Notes under the pieces: model-generated
What the model was told of the DNA's origin: nothing
Seen by the model: the letters and a program-made list of their open reading frames with translations, nothing else
The model's database searches: none
Program-made: the position numbers and the translations under genes
Origin: Epiperipatus broadwayi
Taxonomy: Eukaryota; Onychophora; Udeonychophora; Euonychophora; Peripatidae
Direction of reading: 5' to 3'
Assembly (NCBI GenBank): GCA_028023455.1
Contig: JAQFVV010000020.1
Span: 4,697,092-4,761,091 of the forward strand
DNA length: 64,000 bases
Shown: in pieces, positions 1 to 10,487 of the stretch
How the letters are laid out: each line of letters starts with the position of its first letter
Numbering within the stretch: position 1 is the stretch's first letter

Positions 1-136
1 GAGGCAAGAAACTTCAGTCTGCAGCCACGGGCTAAAAAACATTTTGTAAATGGATAGAATTATGTGGTTCTATATATTTAAATTATTTTTTTTAGCTTTC
101 TTACCACTTATAATAAATTTAGATTGTTAAAAGTTT

Positions 137-249
137 TTTTTTTTTTTTCATATGTCATAGCATCGGCCAGGACGCGAACCCACAACCGTCTGCAACCAAC
201 TACTTGCTTGCATGGCGACTGCGATACCTCTCGGCTAACAACGCAAGAC
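137..249 (-). mobile_element. tRNA-derived SINE with 17-bp target duplication
   Basis: On the minus strand this reads as a short tRNA-like head with a B-box-like segment (GGTTCGCGTCC), then the tail common to the SINEs in this window (CGATGCTATGACATATG) and a poly-A run, seen as T's at 137-148. The 17-bp sequence TAGATTGTTAAAAGTTT is present on both sides (120-136 and 250-266). It is a perfect target-site duplication, so the copy was inserted by retroposition. The head is diverged from any functional tRNA. It has no ORF and no body beyond the tail. Confidence 0.85.
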
Positions 250-266
250 TAGATTGTTAAAAGTTT

Positions 267-1400
267 ACTTGTTGAAAGATCATTTCTCACAAAAAAAAAC
301 AGTGTGTTTGTTTTATGTCACTAAATGAAGTTATAGGTGTCCATTTACCAAAATAAATATTTATAAATTTAAATGATGGAAGATAATTTCTCATCAAAAA
401 ATGTAGATGTGTGTTTGTGGATGTTTATTTCATTTCCTGAAAATAAAGTTATAGATTATGTTTTCCAAATAAATGTTTAATTGATTGATTAAGTTTGTCA
501 GAAACTCCTGTGTAAATGGTATTTTCCGAGTTTGCAAGATTAGAAAGTTATTGCTGGACTAAGATATCTTGTTGCCGACTAATATGAAAGTATCTTTTTT
601 TAAGTGAGTGTGCCTAAAATTTACAAATAATAGTTGTCAAATGATTGATGTGCCAAGCAATTTTTAAATAAATAAAAAAATAGTATAATATTAATTATTA
701 TACAATTTTATAGAGATGATTTTAAAAATTAGCATAGAATTTATAAAAATAAATTGTCACAGACATAAACCTATGGATGAGATTTTTGCTACTCTATATT
801 ATATGCTAAATACTCTCTATCAGAATCATATTGGATAGTTAACTACAATCCTATGTCTAATTGGCCATTACAAAATTTTTAAGTTTTATCCAGACTGAAT
901 TTGAACCCATGTCAAAGGTATCACTGTTGCAGTACAAAGTAAATTTCAAACTAAAAAAATACATTTTAATTATTTTGATTTTAGGTAACTGCTGTTTGTT
1001 AACATTAGTGAAGCATAATATATCTATAAACTAGATTTAAAAAACTTTGAAAAATAAATATTTATATATATTAAAATATAAAATAATTTCCAAGTTATTT
1101 TATAAATGAATTAAATTATCTTCATGCTTTCCTAAATCCGTTACATAACTAACTTACAGAAAATTTCAGAGCTTATATTTTTACTTAATAAATTCTTATA
1201 ATTTCTATTCAAAAAAAAAAATATTCTGAGAGAATTATACATAGCTTTTAGAAAATAAACAAATTAAAATGTATAATCTTTTTATGCTATAATGCTTTTA
1301 AAATTTTTTATTAGACTTTATTTATAAGAATGTTTCTAAGTAAAACAACATATAATATTTAATATTTAACATACAGGCTATATATATATATATATACCTG
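267..1400. other. AT-rich sequence, nothing recognised
   Basis: Low-complexity AT-rich DNA with only short chance frames. A (TA)n run lies near 1378-1398. I see no gene, structured RNA or named repeat. Confidence 0.5.
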
Positions 1401-1409
1401 TGCAAACAA

Positions 1410-1600
1410 TGTAATATATAGGGTATTTTGAGCTCTGACTTTCACACGATCCTCAACTCTGCACACTATCTTATATCACTGACACCCTTGACCATATATA
1501 TGTCTAAAAGATAAATAATCACCAATACATGTATTTCGTGCTAAGCCAGCACTCGTCAGTTGGCCCAGATTATCATCTCTACACATATATACAATAAGTG
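1410..1600 (-). repeat. HHR-A family repeat copy
   Basis: This is a copy of a dispersed family also found near 16.0-16.6, 55.9-56.3, 61.5-62.0 and 62.8-63.2 kb. The shared signature on the minus strand is a segment running from AUAAUCUGG through GUGCUGG and GCACGAAAUAC to GGUGAUUAUUUAUC, which folds as a hammerhead ribozyme (annotated separately). It has no coding capacity. Confidence 0.8.
1515..1573 (-). ncRNA. Type I hammerhead ribozyme (family A)
   Basis: Read on the minus strand, the catalytic core CUGACGA lies within 1553-1559 and GAAA at 1534-1537. Stem II is a perfect 5-bp helix (GUGCU/AGCAC) with a 5-nt loop. Stem III is very short and ends in a GUA cleavage triplet. Stem I has two parts: CCAA with UUGG next to the core, then AUAAUC with GAUUAU beyond an internal loop. 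Cleavage is predicted between 1526 and 1525. All conserved core positions are present. That it self-cleaves is inferred from the fold. Confidence 0.85.
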
Positions 1601-3895
1601 CATAATATTGTAAAAAATTTAAACAAATAATTTTCATGTCAATCAATCTACCTATGACGTGGAATCGTCTATAAAAGAAAATAATTAATAAAACTTGTAA
1701 ACAATGAAAAATATATTAAAATTAAATATCAATTATTTATCTTTCTCGATGTCATGATGTCAAACATTTACTAAATACCATTTACATTTGCAATTAATTC
1801 TTTTTAATCAGGTTTTGTTTTTAAGAAAACAGGAAAAACGTTAATTTTTTGATTGAGATGATAATCAATTAAGTGAACGTTTGTGATTATTTTTTAATAA
1901 GCAATTAATATTTCAAGTAAAATAATTCACGATAAAGTTTACTTATCAAAAACAATTTAAATAATAAATAATTTCTAAAATAATCTCAGGATTATGAGAT
2001 TATATTAGGAAAATATGATCAATATAAATCAAGAATAGTTCTCTTTATTCTACAGCCATCTATTGTAAACTTGAGTGGTATGATGATATTATCTACATTC
2101 TCATACTAATTTTTCTCCTTTGCTTTCATCTTGAGAACTTAGTATTTAATACTAAAGGTGATGTTCTTTCTTATGCTTCTTAGCAACCATTTTGCTTCTT
2201 TATACTATTTAAGCTAATTACCGAAACTCAAACTCAAGCCAACTTGTTTGTATAGTTATATGGATCTAAGGCCAGGTGATGTGACTCCTCAAAGCGCCGC
2301 AGACAAATTGTTGTGGGTTGTGAAAATTTCGAGAAGTTATCATGTTGAATAATAAATTTTTAATTGAAAAAACAAAAACTTAAACCCTATTAAGAAATAC
2401 ATGAAAACTTCCCAACTCATTATTGTGCGTTTGACAATTTTGTGGTTAAATATGTCCTTCAGCACATCATAATGACACTTTACTTCGATTGCTCTCATTT
2501 CTCTTGTTTACTCTCAGATTGTGTTCTTCAAGCTAATATCCTCCTAACATTGAAACATGGTACTATGTTCTTGAATTTACACATTTTCTAAAACAGGCTA
2601 AAATGTTTTAATTATTACAAATCAACAGATCTACTAAGGATGAAGAATTATTATACATTCTTTAAGTAATAACCTATAGATTTATACTTTACGTTTGTCT
2701 TCAATATGATAATATTAAATTGTGTGTGATAGCAAGATTTAATATTATCATATACATTCTTTGTTAATATCAGTTTTTTCAAAGAGCTTATATCAAATCG
2801 TGTGTACTGAAATATAAAGTTATATACTTGTATGTGATAAAACAACTTTTATTATTACTATCCTTATATGCTTATAATAGGATGATAACATATAATGGAT
2901 CATGTAAAATTTCAGTCTGAGTATTGAGATCACAAGTGGACAAAGATTGCACACTACTGGTTTAAAGGAATAAGAGGATAATATTAAATGCATCAGTGTT
3001 TTTTTCTTTAGATTAATCTCCATTAATGAAAACAAAAAACAATTAAAAAAACCTAGGGATATAAATATAAAAGTCCTATATTAGCTGGTTTTTATTTATA
3101 CTTCAAGTTTACAACATACACAGTATATGACTTAAGAATAGGATAAAGAAAACAGTTCTTGGAAGCAAAGAATAAACTGAGAAATTGATGTGATGCTGGT
3201 GTGATCAATATATTTTAAATAAAAAACACTTAACGTAATTCCAAAACTTATATGTCTTTTCTGTGTGATATCAAGCATGTTCAATGACTAAGAACACTAA
3301 AGAAATGAATGATCTATGAATATGATATGTAATATATAAAAAGCAGGTTAAGCATGAACAAAAATGTTTAGAAAAAATATTTGGTTACCTTTTCTGTATA
3401 AATGCCCAAACATTTATATTACTAATAAAACACTTTGCATAAGATATTCAAGTTTTTTTTTTTAATTTTCTCATAAATATATTATTACAATTAGGAATGA
3501 CTTTGTGCTTCTGATTATCATTTCTAATATAAAATAAATTATTAATTTCACAAAGGATCTTTATAACAGTGATGTTATTAATATAATTATTACCTTTAAG
3601 TCAAGTGAACCCAAGTCAATTTCCTTGTATATGTATATTAATTTTTGGGAAAATGTCAGAGCAATATAGCTAGAGGATGGTTGAATCTCAATAATAAAAA
3701 TACAAAATGGTTTCTAAATGAAGGCCAGTATCCAACAACATTTCTGGTAATTTGGTTAGGAATATCATTTAGTGTTTCTTTGATTACTCAAACTTTTAAC
3801 AGAACACTCTGGAGTAGATATATAAAGTGAATTTCTTCTCCTAATGCAGGTATTGAAAGTAAATTGAGAATCATGTATGCTTTGTTTAGTAAATA
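1601..3895. other. AT-rich sequence with one small hairpin, no gene seen
   Basis: No coding sequence is supported; the frames here have no recognisable motif. The only structure noticed is a perfect 16-bp inverted repeat (2705-2720 with 2737-2752) around a 16-nt loop, entirely AT-rich. Confidence 0.5.
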
Positions 3896-4004
3896 ATTAA
3901 AAATAGGAAAACTCTCTCCATACAGTAGTGCCACTCAAAGTAAGATAGAGTAATCAATGGATGCCAGAAGGCTTGTGCATAAAATCCCCATCTAGTGCCT
4001 ACTC

Positions 4005-4063
4005 ATCTAATATCTCCAAACTAGTTTCTGGCTTATGGCCTTCATCAGTGAGAAGCCTTGGAT
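4005..4063 (-). ncRNA. Type I hammerhead ribozyme (family B, unit 1)
   Basis: Minus-strand core CUGAUGA is at 4042-4048. Stem II pairs GGC with GCC around CAUAA. GAAAC is followed by a minimal stem III and a GUU cleavage triplet. The outer part of stem I pairs AUCCAA with UUAGAU (one mismatch). The inner part is also weakened by one mismatch relative to the better copy in unit 2. Cleavage is predicted between 4019 and 4018. Confidence 0.75.
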
Positions 4064-4450
4064 CTGAGAGCACTGCATCTAGATTAGGATCTAATGCAAC
4101 CCTCCAGCAGCCACCTTTTATCTCTACTTAACTACAAACTATGAGAACAAAATTGTAAACACAAATATTTTCAATCTATGCTCAGCTTATATAGTCATAT
4201 GGGTCTAAACTAAGTTCAGCACCAATACATTTTGATGTCTTTGGTTCTTTTATAACCATAGCCACCACATTCCTATTAGGGCAGGATTGGTGTTAAACCT
4301 TTAAACATCACATGATCACTATTTCCCATGCTTGCTCATAACTGTTGTTAAAAATAGTTCTCTCCATACAGTAGTGCCACTCAAAGCAAGATAGAGTAAT
4401 CAATGGATGCCAGAAGGCTTGTGAATAAAATCCCTATCTAGTGCCTACTC

Positions 4451-4509
4451 ATCCAATATCCCCAAACTAGTTTCTGGCTTATGGCCTTCGTCAGTGAGGA
4501 GCCTTGAAT
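4451..4509 (-). ncRNA. Type I hammerhead ribozyme (family B, unit 2)
   Basis: Minus-strand core CUGACGA is at 4488-4494 (N7 = C is allowed). Stem II pairs GGC with GCC. GAAAC, a minimal stem III and a GUU triplet follow. Stem I pairs CCUCA with UGGGG (one G-U wobble), then AUUCAA with UUGGAU. Cleavage is predicted between 4465 and 4464, 446 nt from the cut in unit 1, so double cleavage would release a unit-length RNA. Confidence 0.82.
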
Positions 4510-4905
4510 CTGAGAGCACAGCACTAGATCTTAGGATCTAATGTAAACCTCCAGCAGCCACCTATTATTTCTACTTAACTACAAAACTATGAGAACAAAT
4601 TGTAAATGAACAAATATTTTCAATCTAAGCTCAGTAGCTTATATAGTTATATGAATCTGAACTCAATTCGGCACCCATACATTTTGGTGTCTTTGGTTCT
4701 TTTATAACTATAACCATAAACCAGAAATTAGTGTGGGGATATTGGATGAGTAGGCACTAGATAGGGATTTTATGCACAAGTCTTCAGGCATCCATTGATT
4801 ACTCTATCTTGCTTTGAGTGGCACTACTGTATGGAGAGAGTTTTGCCTATTTTTAACAACAGTTATTAGCATGCATGGGAAATAGTGATCATTTGATGTT
4901 TAAAA

Positions 4906-5935
4906 GTTTAGTAAATAATTATATATATATATTGATTAGCCAATTGTAGAACATTTTTAGAGAGATATTTATTTTCATTATCATCAACATCTTTTACTGA
5001 AACTGCTATCTGTTTCCCCTTTTCTAATTATTCATCAACAAAAACAAGATAATTTTAGCAATTTTTTAACATTACATCACATATCTTAAAAACAATAATT
5101 ATACTTCCTTACATGATTTAGCACAGTGGTAAAATGATGAACAAGAGAACTAAAGGTTTCTAGATCAAAAATCAACTTATCTTTTCAAATCACAATGCTC
5201 TAAAAAATAAACCATTTGATTAAAATTTATTATGTTATTAAGAGTAATATTTCCATTTTAAATCTTACTATTAATTATAATATATCAGAATTTAAAGAAT
5301 GATTTTATATTCAAAAACCAAAAAAAAAAAAGGGATCCTAATTTATGGTTATATTTTTTAAAGGAAAATTAGAAATGCAATTTTAACCAATATACTATCT
5401 AAATGAAATATTCAAACAAATGTCTTACTCATTGCATAAGTATTAATCAATATCTTTTTGATGATAAATACTGGTTATTTAAATGCACATATATGCAAAC
5501 ATATATATAATGTTTGTGTTTAAACCTTAGTATAACAGTTATTATAGATAATTGAAATGCCTTCTAACCATTGCATAAAACAATAATTTTTTTCCATAAA
5601 AGATTGATCTCATCTTTCATTGCCTCTTTTATATAGAAAGAAATCTAAATGCTTAGGCTGAGGGATTGAATTTTAAACCAATTATAAAATATATTTCAGA
5701 TATTACTATATTGATTAACCTTATTAATTGATAGGTTTGAGAATTATTTCAATTTTAACTTTTATTGGAAAAAAATAGTGTCTTATGGTATGATTAAATA
5801 ATATTTCACTTACCTTACCTATAATAATTATTGCATTGAGATTTAATTTCTAAAATTATATGTATATTTAGCACAGTAACTATATATAAATAAATTATAT
5901 ATAATATTAAACTGGAAATAATATAATTAGTTTTC
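4906..5935. other. AT-rich sequence, nothing recognised
   Basis: Contains a (TA)n run near 4920 and an A-rich stretch near 5320. No coding or structural signal was supported. Confidence 0.45.
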
Positions 5936-5939
5936 CAAT

Positions 5940-6125
5940 GCTTAAGATTTGCCCATACGTAAGCGTTTGGGTTGAAAGAATAGGTGGATTCATTCTATTC
6001 TTTCACAAGGACTTTATCTTGTGTTGGAAATAAAAGTATTCATTTATTATTAAGATTCATAAAGTGTATGTGCATTAGCTTGAAATGCTGATCTTTAGTT
6101 TATTATTTTTAATAACTTTAAACTA
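5940..6125 (+). repeat. Diverged copy of the 21-kb palindrome inner repeat
   Basis: This stretch aligns along its whole length with 21298-21480 (CTTAAGATTTGCCCATAC, AAGAATAGGT, ATTCATTCTATTCTTTCACAA, TATTCATTTATTATTAAGATTC), with scattered substitutions. It is a solitary copy of the arm found in inverted pairs at 20.9-21.5 kb. No ORF or TIR was identified at its ends. Confidence 0.75.
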
Positions 6126-7500
6126 TACGGCAAATTAATTTGTTGCCATTACACTGGATTGAATAGCAGGTCATGGGTCCCATGCCACCCAGAGCAACTG
6201 CAGGTTGTAGAAAGAGAAATGACCTTCAGATATGAAGGTTACTGTAAATAAATAAAATATTGTAAATAAGCAATCACTGATAATGGGACACCATTTTCTA
6301 TCAGAAAGGAGTGGAGATAATGGCATGTTTATTTCTATAAAATGCTACAATTTCTATAATGATGAGTGTTGACTGGCATTACATAAGTCAACCCACAGCT
6401 GGGTCAGTAACAGCATTCTTCCAAGTCAGCAGAAGATCAGTATAGGTGGCAATGGTGAGGAGAAAGTAGTAGATAGATGTTTATTTTTTGAGATTCGACT
6501 AGCGCATTAAGCCTGTTATGAAGACTATTGCTAGGCAAAGAAGGCAAATGGAAAACCATTTTGCTTTATAATTCCCTTGTTTTATTATGAGTAGTTCTAC
6601 AGGATATATTAAGAAAAAATTATGGTTTAATGAAAGTTGTTTTGGAGGAATGGTGAGTGGAAATAAGAAGAAAGAACAAAAGAGATCGACATTGTTGGAT
6701 GATATAAGAGATGGAAATTTACATGGGATTGAATAGCTGGGCAATGAAAAGAATGGAATGGAAAAATGGATAAATTGATGATATGATTACTCAATGGACC
6801 TGTCCATTTGACAGAATACTGTTGATGATGAGCAATTTACACTTACACAATATCACAATTTAGAAGACAACAACAACTAACCAATCAGCTCTTCCAGTTT
6901 ATATATCTTACGGAATAAATTTTATCTAAATATGAAACTGCTAGTCTTCCATAGTAAATATATGATCTGTTTTCTCTATAAATACCAAATAAAAGATAAA
7001 TTAGATGTTAAAGTTTGAAATACTGTATAATTACAGTGCAGTCTTTAAATAATAAATATTTTATGACAATTGATTGGCTGGATTATTTTAAAGTTATTAA
7101 AAACAGTTAAGTTATATATATATATAACTGTAGATAATAACAAAGTAATTAATATTAAATATCATTAAAGTAGATACAAATGAAATGTTTAGAAATATTC
7201 AGTAAAAGAAGCACTGTAAATATTTTATAAAAAATATATCTTGTACAAGTATAATATACATAAATTTATTTCTAGAACAAATCTGAAATATTTCTTTATC
7301 ACATGAATAAAAAAATAAGTCAAAATCATAGTTCCGTAGGTCTATCATTATATATATGTGTGTGTAGATAAATGTATACCTTTTATATATATTTGACTTC
7401 ATTATTTTTGCATATTTTAATTTTTTTTAAACTAATGCAAGAACAAAATTAATAGTAATCAATTTATGACTTGTTTTATTAATTATTATAAGTGTACCTT
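6126..7500. other. Unassigned intergenic or intronic DNA
   Basis: Slightly less AT-rich around 6.1-6.8 kb, but with no motif-bearing ORF, TIR or repeat I can name. Short (TA)n and (TG)n tracts lie near 7108-7130 and 7340-7375. Confidence 0.4.
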
Positions 7501-7514
7501 TGAAGGTTTTTGTG

Positions 7515-7830
7515 ATGCTATATTGCAGAAGCTATTACTACATGGTGAAACTGAGCTGAATTCAAACCCATATAGCTATCTGGTTTGTTAAGCTAGATTT
7601 GAAGACATTTACGTGTCTGAAAAGTTCAGGCTTTCAAATTGATAAAAACATGTTTTCTAAGTCCTGACTTTTGAGTTAGTATTTTAGATCTAGTTTGTAG
7701 AGTCCCAGTGCTCCACTGAGGTGAGCCATAAGCTTAAAATCAATTGGTCTGGAGATAGGGACTTTCCGATAAAGATTTTGAATTCTTTCTCTTTCGGCAC
7801 TTGTAAAATAAAGCTTGATTAGAGCTATTG
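7515..7830 (+). repeat. Decayed HHR-C family copy
   Basis: Related to the repeats at 55.0-55.3 and 57.7-58.7 kb through shared blocks (CATATAGCTATCTGG, GAAGACATTTACGTGTCTGAAAA, TTTTAGATCTAGT). A ribozyme relic at 7702-7762 keeps both parts of stem I (CUCCA with UGGAG, GUCCC with GGGAC). The core has drifted: it reads CUGAGGU instead of CUGANGA and has an A in place of the G of GAAA. Activity is not expected. Confidence 0.7.
7702..7762 (+). ncRNA. Degenerate hammerhead ribozyme (family C)
   Basis: Stem I is fully paired: CUCCA (7711-7715) with UGGAG (7750-7754), and GUCCC (7702-7706) with GGGAC (7758-7762). Stem II is a weak GAGC/GCUU helix. Two core positions are substituted, so this is a fossil ribozyme recognised by its helices. 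Confidence 0.6.
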
Positions 7831-7911
7831 GTAAGCTCCATCTAGTGATCATTTAAATGCAAGCTTAAAAGTAAGTTACGAAATTTATGACTTGTTTTAT
7901 TAATTGTATAT

Positions 7912-9080
7912 ACCTGGGTCTCGTTTTACGCGATAGATAGGTTCCTCAGAAAACACGCGCAAACGAAATTATGCAAAAAATAGATATAACTTACATTGAA
8001 AAAGGGGGATGCGGTCTGTGATTTTTCAAAATTCGCGTAAAAGCAAAGCACCAACATAAAATTACTTTAAAATTCGCGCAAAAAAAAAAAAATAAGGAAA
8101 TAAAATATGACTAATAAAAAATTTCAAATTTGAAAAAAATTGATACAAGACAAACTTTTTTTCAACTATAATATTTAATTTTATTCAAAATAATATATTT
8201 TTATGCATAATTTACAGTACAGTAATTTACATTTTTTTTATACATGTTTTAATTATTATTGCTATTTGCCGAAAAACACGTTCGTTTGCAAACTGGTAAA
8301 AAATCAGATTCTCACAAGAGGAAATACAACTAGCGCCAAGTTCACTCTCATGTTGTGTTAATGGTTTTCTGTTGACAACGTAATTAATCTTTGAGACAAT
8401 GATTTTATTAATTGTTTATGAACTTAGACTTATGATAATAAAAAGACATTTATTCACCACTGCTGAGAAAAATTTAATTAAAACTAATAACTAAAAATTA
8501 AATTCTTATTTTTTCTTTAATTTTCAATTCCGTTTAAAAATCAAATTTCGTTTTACATCACATTAATTTCAAGTCACCGTAAGTAATTTTTAAATTGTTA
8601 ATTACAATTAAAAATCAGATTTTAATTTTTAATTGTCAAATTTAATTGTGCCCACTGCTATTACTCACCTTTTAAAAATAAACTTGTGGACACTAAATGA
8701 TTAATAATTGATTACGTTATTTTTTAAAAAGCAAAAACAGAATGTGATTTAAAATTCAAAATTAACACGCACAATGTTTGAACAAATTTATATTATAATC
8801 TTGTAAAATTTAATGTGTGTATACATAAAATGTGGAAATCATGATTTTAATTTCATTATTGCATAAAATCTTACTATTATAAAGCACTGAAAATATTGAA
8901 ATTACTAAGATGAAAGTCGAATTCCAATAATGTGCTATTTATTACTTTCAATATAACATAAGTGCGCAAAATTTATTATTTAAAGTAATAGCGCATTATC
9001 GGAGTTTGACTTCCGGTGAAACATGAATTGCGTAACTTCAAAATCATGTTAAATAAGTCCACGTAAAAAGAGACCCAGGT
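7912..9080. mobile_element. 1.17-kb TIR element, non-autonomous
   Basis: The ends are inverted: ACCTGGGTCTC plus GTTTTACGCG on the left matches the reverse complement of the right end with two mismatches over 21 bp. The sequence GTATAT directly flanks both sides (7906-7911 and 9081-9086). It may be a 6-bp target duplication or a TA-rich coincidence. The interior has no transposase-like ORF. It contains several CG-containing blocks that stand out from the AT-rich surroundings (7921-8075) and a nested hairpin at 8912-9014. The superfamily is not identified. The TIRs and possible TA target would allow a Tc1/mariner- or pogo-related origin. Confidence 0.7.
8912..9014. repeat. Hairpin MITE-like module
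   Basis: Inverted arms read GAAAGTCGAATTCCAATAAT on the left against GGAAGTCAAACTCCGATAAT in the reverse complement of the right. The same module occurs at 24945-25132. In both places it is preceded by the same 35-bp block (ATTATAAAGCACTGAAAA), so the repeated unit extends beyond the hairpin. Confidence 0.7.
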
Positions 9081-9593
9081 GTATATATAATATTTTATTT
9101 AATATATACAAGTAAGATTTCACACAAACTTCATAATAATTCCTAAATTTAACATAATAACTAAAAATAAATGAATAATTTAAAAGTCTATAAAAAGTTA
9201 TTTTGCTACATTTTTGATTGCACATAATAAAAGCTGTTATTATCTTTCTAATTACACTTATTTACTACTGTACTGTTTATATTCATAAATATTATTATAA
9301 TATTATGAGTGAGAATATTTTAAAAATCTCAATTTAACTCATTATTTAAGTATGATATAAACTGTTACATAACAGTCAAATCCTAAACTGAGAACTATGA
9401 CAAAAAAATAATTTTTCAATAAACTCTCTTTCTTTAGTTTGCCAAGATGCAACATCACTAATCACAATCAAATTAGACTTGAATTTTATTAATATTAAGC
9501 AGATTTCATTTGCTCTATTTCAAAATGTGATAAATATAATACTATGTATTTATAGTTAATAAGAATACATATAAATATATAAATTATAAGCAA
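9081..9593. other. AT-rich sequence between two DNA transposons
   Basis: No gene or repeat was recognised. Confidence 0.4.
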
Positions 9594-9601
9594 CTTCATT
9601 T

Positions 9602-10479
9602 GGTAATACAGCATCGATTGATCCACACCATAAGATGGCGCTGTTTCTACGCTAAAGCACATAAATATGCTGTTTACAAGGCCGCTCAGAGATCTTACGG
9701 CCTAGTAAACTGTTCAACCATTAATATGTTGAAATGCACCCATTACCCCAACATCTCTAGTATGTTGAACATTATTAGTGACGAGTATGCAAGACTCTCT
9801 ATAGACATTACTCTTAACTATTGTACAGGATATGATGTGAAGGTTTCTGTATTTTGAATGTCGAAAACTATATTATAACATTTTTTTTTATTTTCGTTCG
9901 TAAAAATTGTAATGATTTTCCAAACGCCCCTGGTTTCATTGTCAGGGGTCAGAATTCAGTTAATGTGGAGTGTTAGACACAATTCAGCAAAGTCCACGAT
10001 CAAGTCGTGCACTTTCCGACACTTTTTTGAGATCAAAACATTTCAATGGCAGACTACAGAAGCAGATGCTGTGGCCTTTCTTCAACAGAGAAATATTCTC
10101 CTTACCCAGAAGAACTGTCTTTGTGGTAGTTTAATGAAAGTAAAAAGCCAAAAAAAAGTAAAAAAAGTTACTTTAAAAAAAAGAAGACCGTAATCAAAAG
10201 CGGGGGGAAAAAAAGTTACTTTAAAAAAAAAAAAGACCGTAATCCAATTTTGTTAAACAACAAGTTTTTACAAAACTTATTTAAAAAAATATTTAAAAAT
10301 CAATTTATTTATTTAAAAAAAAAAGAAAATATGGTCCAAAAAAATCCAAATAAAAAAACAACAACACGATAACATTACAAAATAATAATAATCAAATCAG
10401 CCCGGTAATGTTATATCTATTCGTTTTTCACTAGCAACAGCACCATCTTATGGCGTGAATCAATCGATGCTGTATTACC
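9602..10479 (+). mobile_element. Merlin-like DNA transposon remnant
   Basis: A 44-bp terminal inverted repeat (9602-9645 with 10436-10479, three mismatches) starts GGTAATACAGC. The direct 8-bp duplication CTTCATTT flanks it at 9594-9601 and 10480-10487. TIRs beginning with GG and 8-9-bp duplications are features of the Merlin (IS1016-like) superfamily. The internal frame at 9912-10193 resembles the start of such transposases. At 878 bp it cannot hold a full transposase (usually about 300 residues or more), so it is a deletion derivative. An A-rich block (AAAAGTTACTTTAAAA and GACCGTAATC) is duplicated at about 10155-10245. Confidence 0.82.
9912..10193 (+). pseudogene. N-terminal fragment of ISXO2/Merlin-type transposase
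   Basis: A 93-residue frame lies inside the TIR element. Residues about 40-80 read KTFQWQTTEADAVAFLQQ, then a variable stretch and C-x-C-G. This resembles the leading segment of ISXO2-like (Merlin) transposases, where an acidic 'A-x-x-F-L-Q-x-x-x-I-L' helix precedes a zinc-ribbon cysteine pair (usually CPxCG; here CLCG, so shortened by one residue). After that the frame becomes Lys-rich and ends. The DDE catalytic part is missing. The family assignment rests on pattern recognition and on the fit with the TIR and duplication length. Confidence 0.6.
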
Positions 10480-10487
10480 CTTCATTT

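Larger units (their letters stand above)
3898..4905 (-). repeat. HHR-B tandem dimer plus inverted partial copy
   Basis: Two head-to-tail units of about 446 bp (starting near 3900 and 4350, minus-strand sense) are followed by an inverted partial unit at about 4717-4905. Shared markers are the CTCTCCATACAGTAGTGCCAC start, the ATCAATGGATGCCAGAAGGC segment and the ACATTTTG(A/G)TGTCTTTGG segment. Each of the two tandem units carries a hammerhead ribozyme. The inverted unit begins inside the ribozyme, at about GAAA, and so lacks the first half of the core. Related copies lie at 28.7, 29.6, 38.0 and 53.6 kb. It has no ORF. Confidence 0.85.

Noticed and set aside
2705-2752. 16-bp inverted repeat as a microRNA precursor
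   Set aside because: Arms are pure AT-rich low complexity and the stem is short for a pre-miRNA.
3645-3830. Small plus-strand ORF of 61 codons
   Set aside because: No motif, no conservation evidence, ordinary for random AT-rich sequence.
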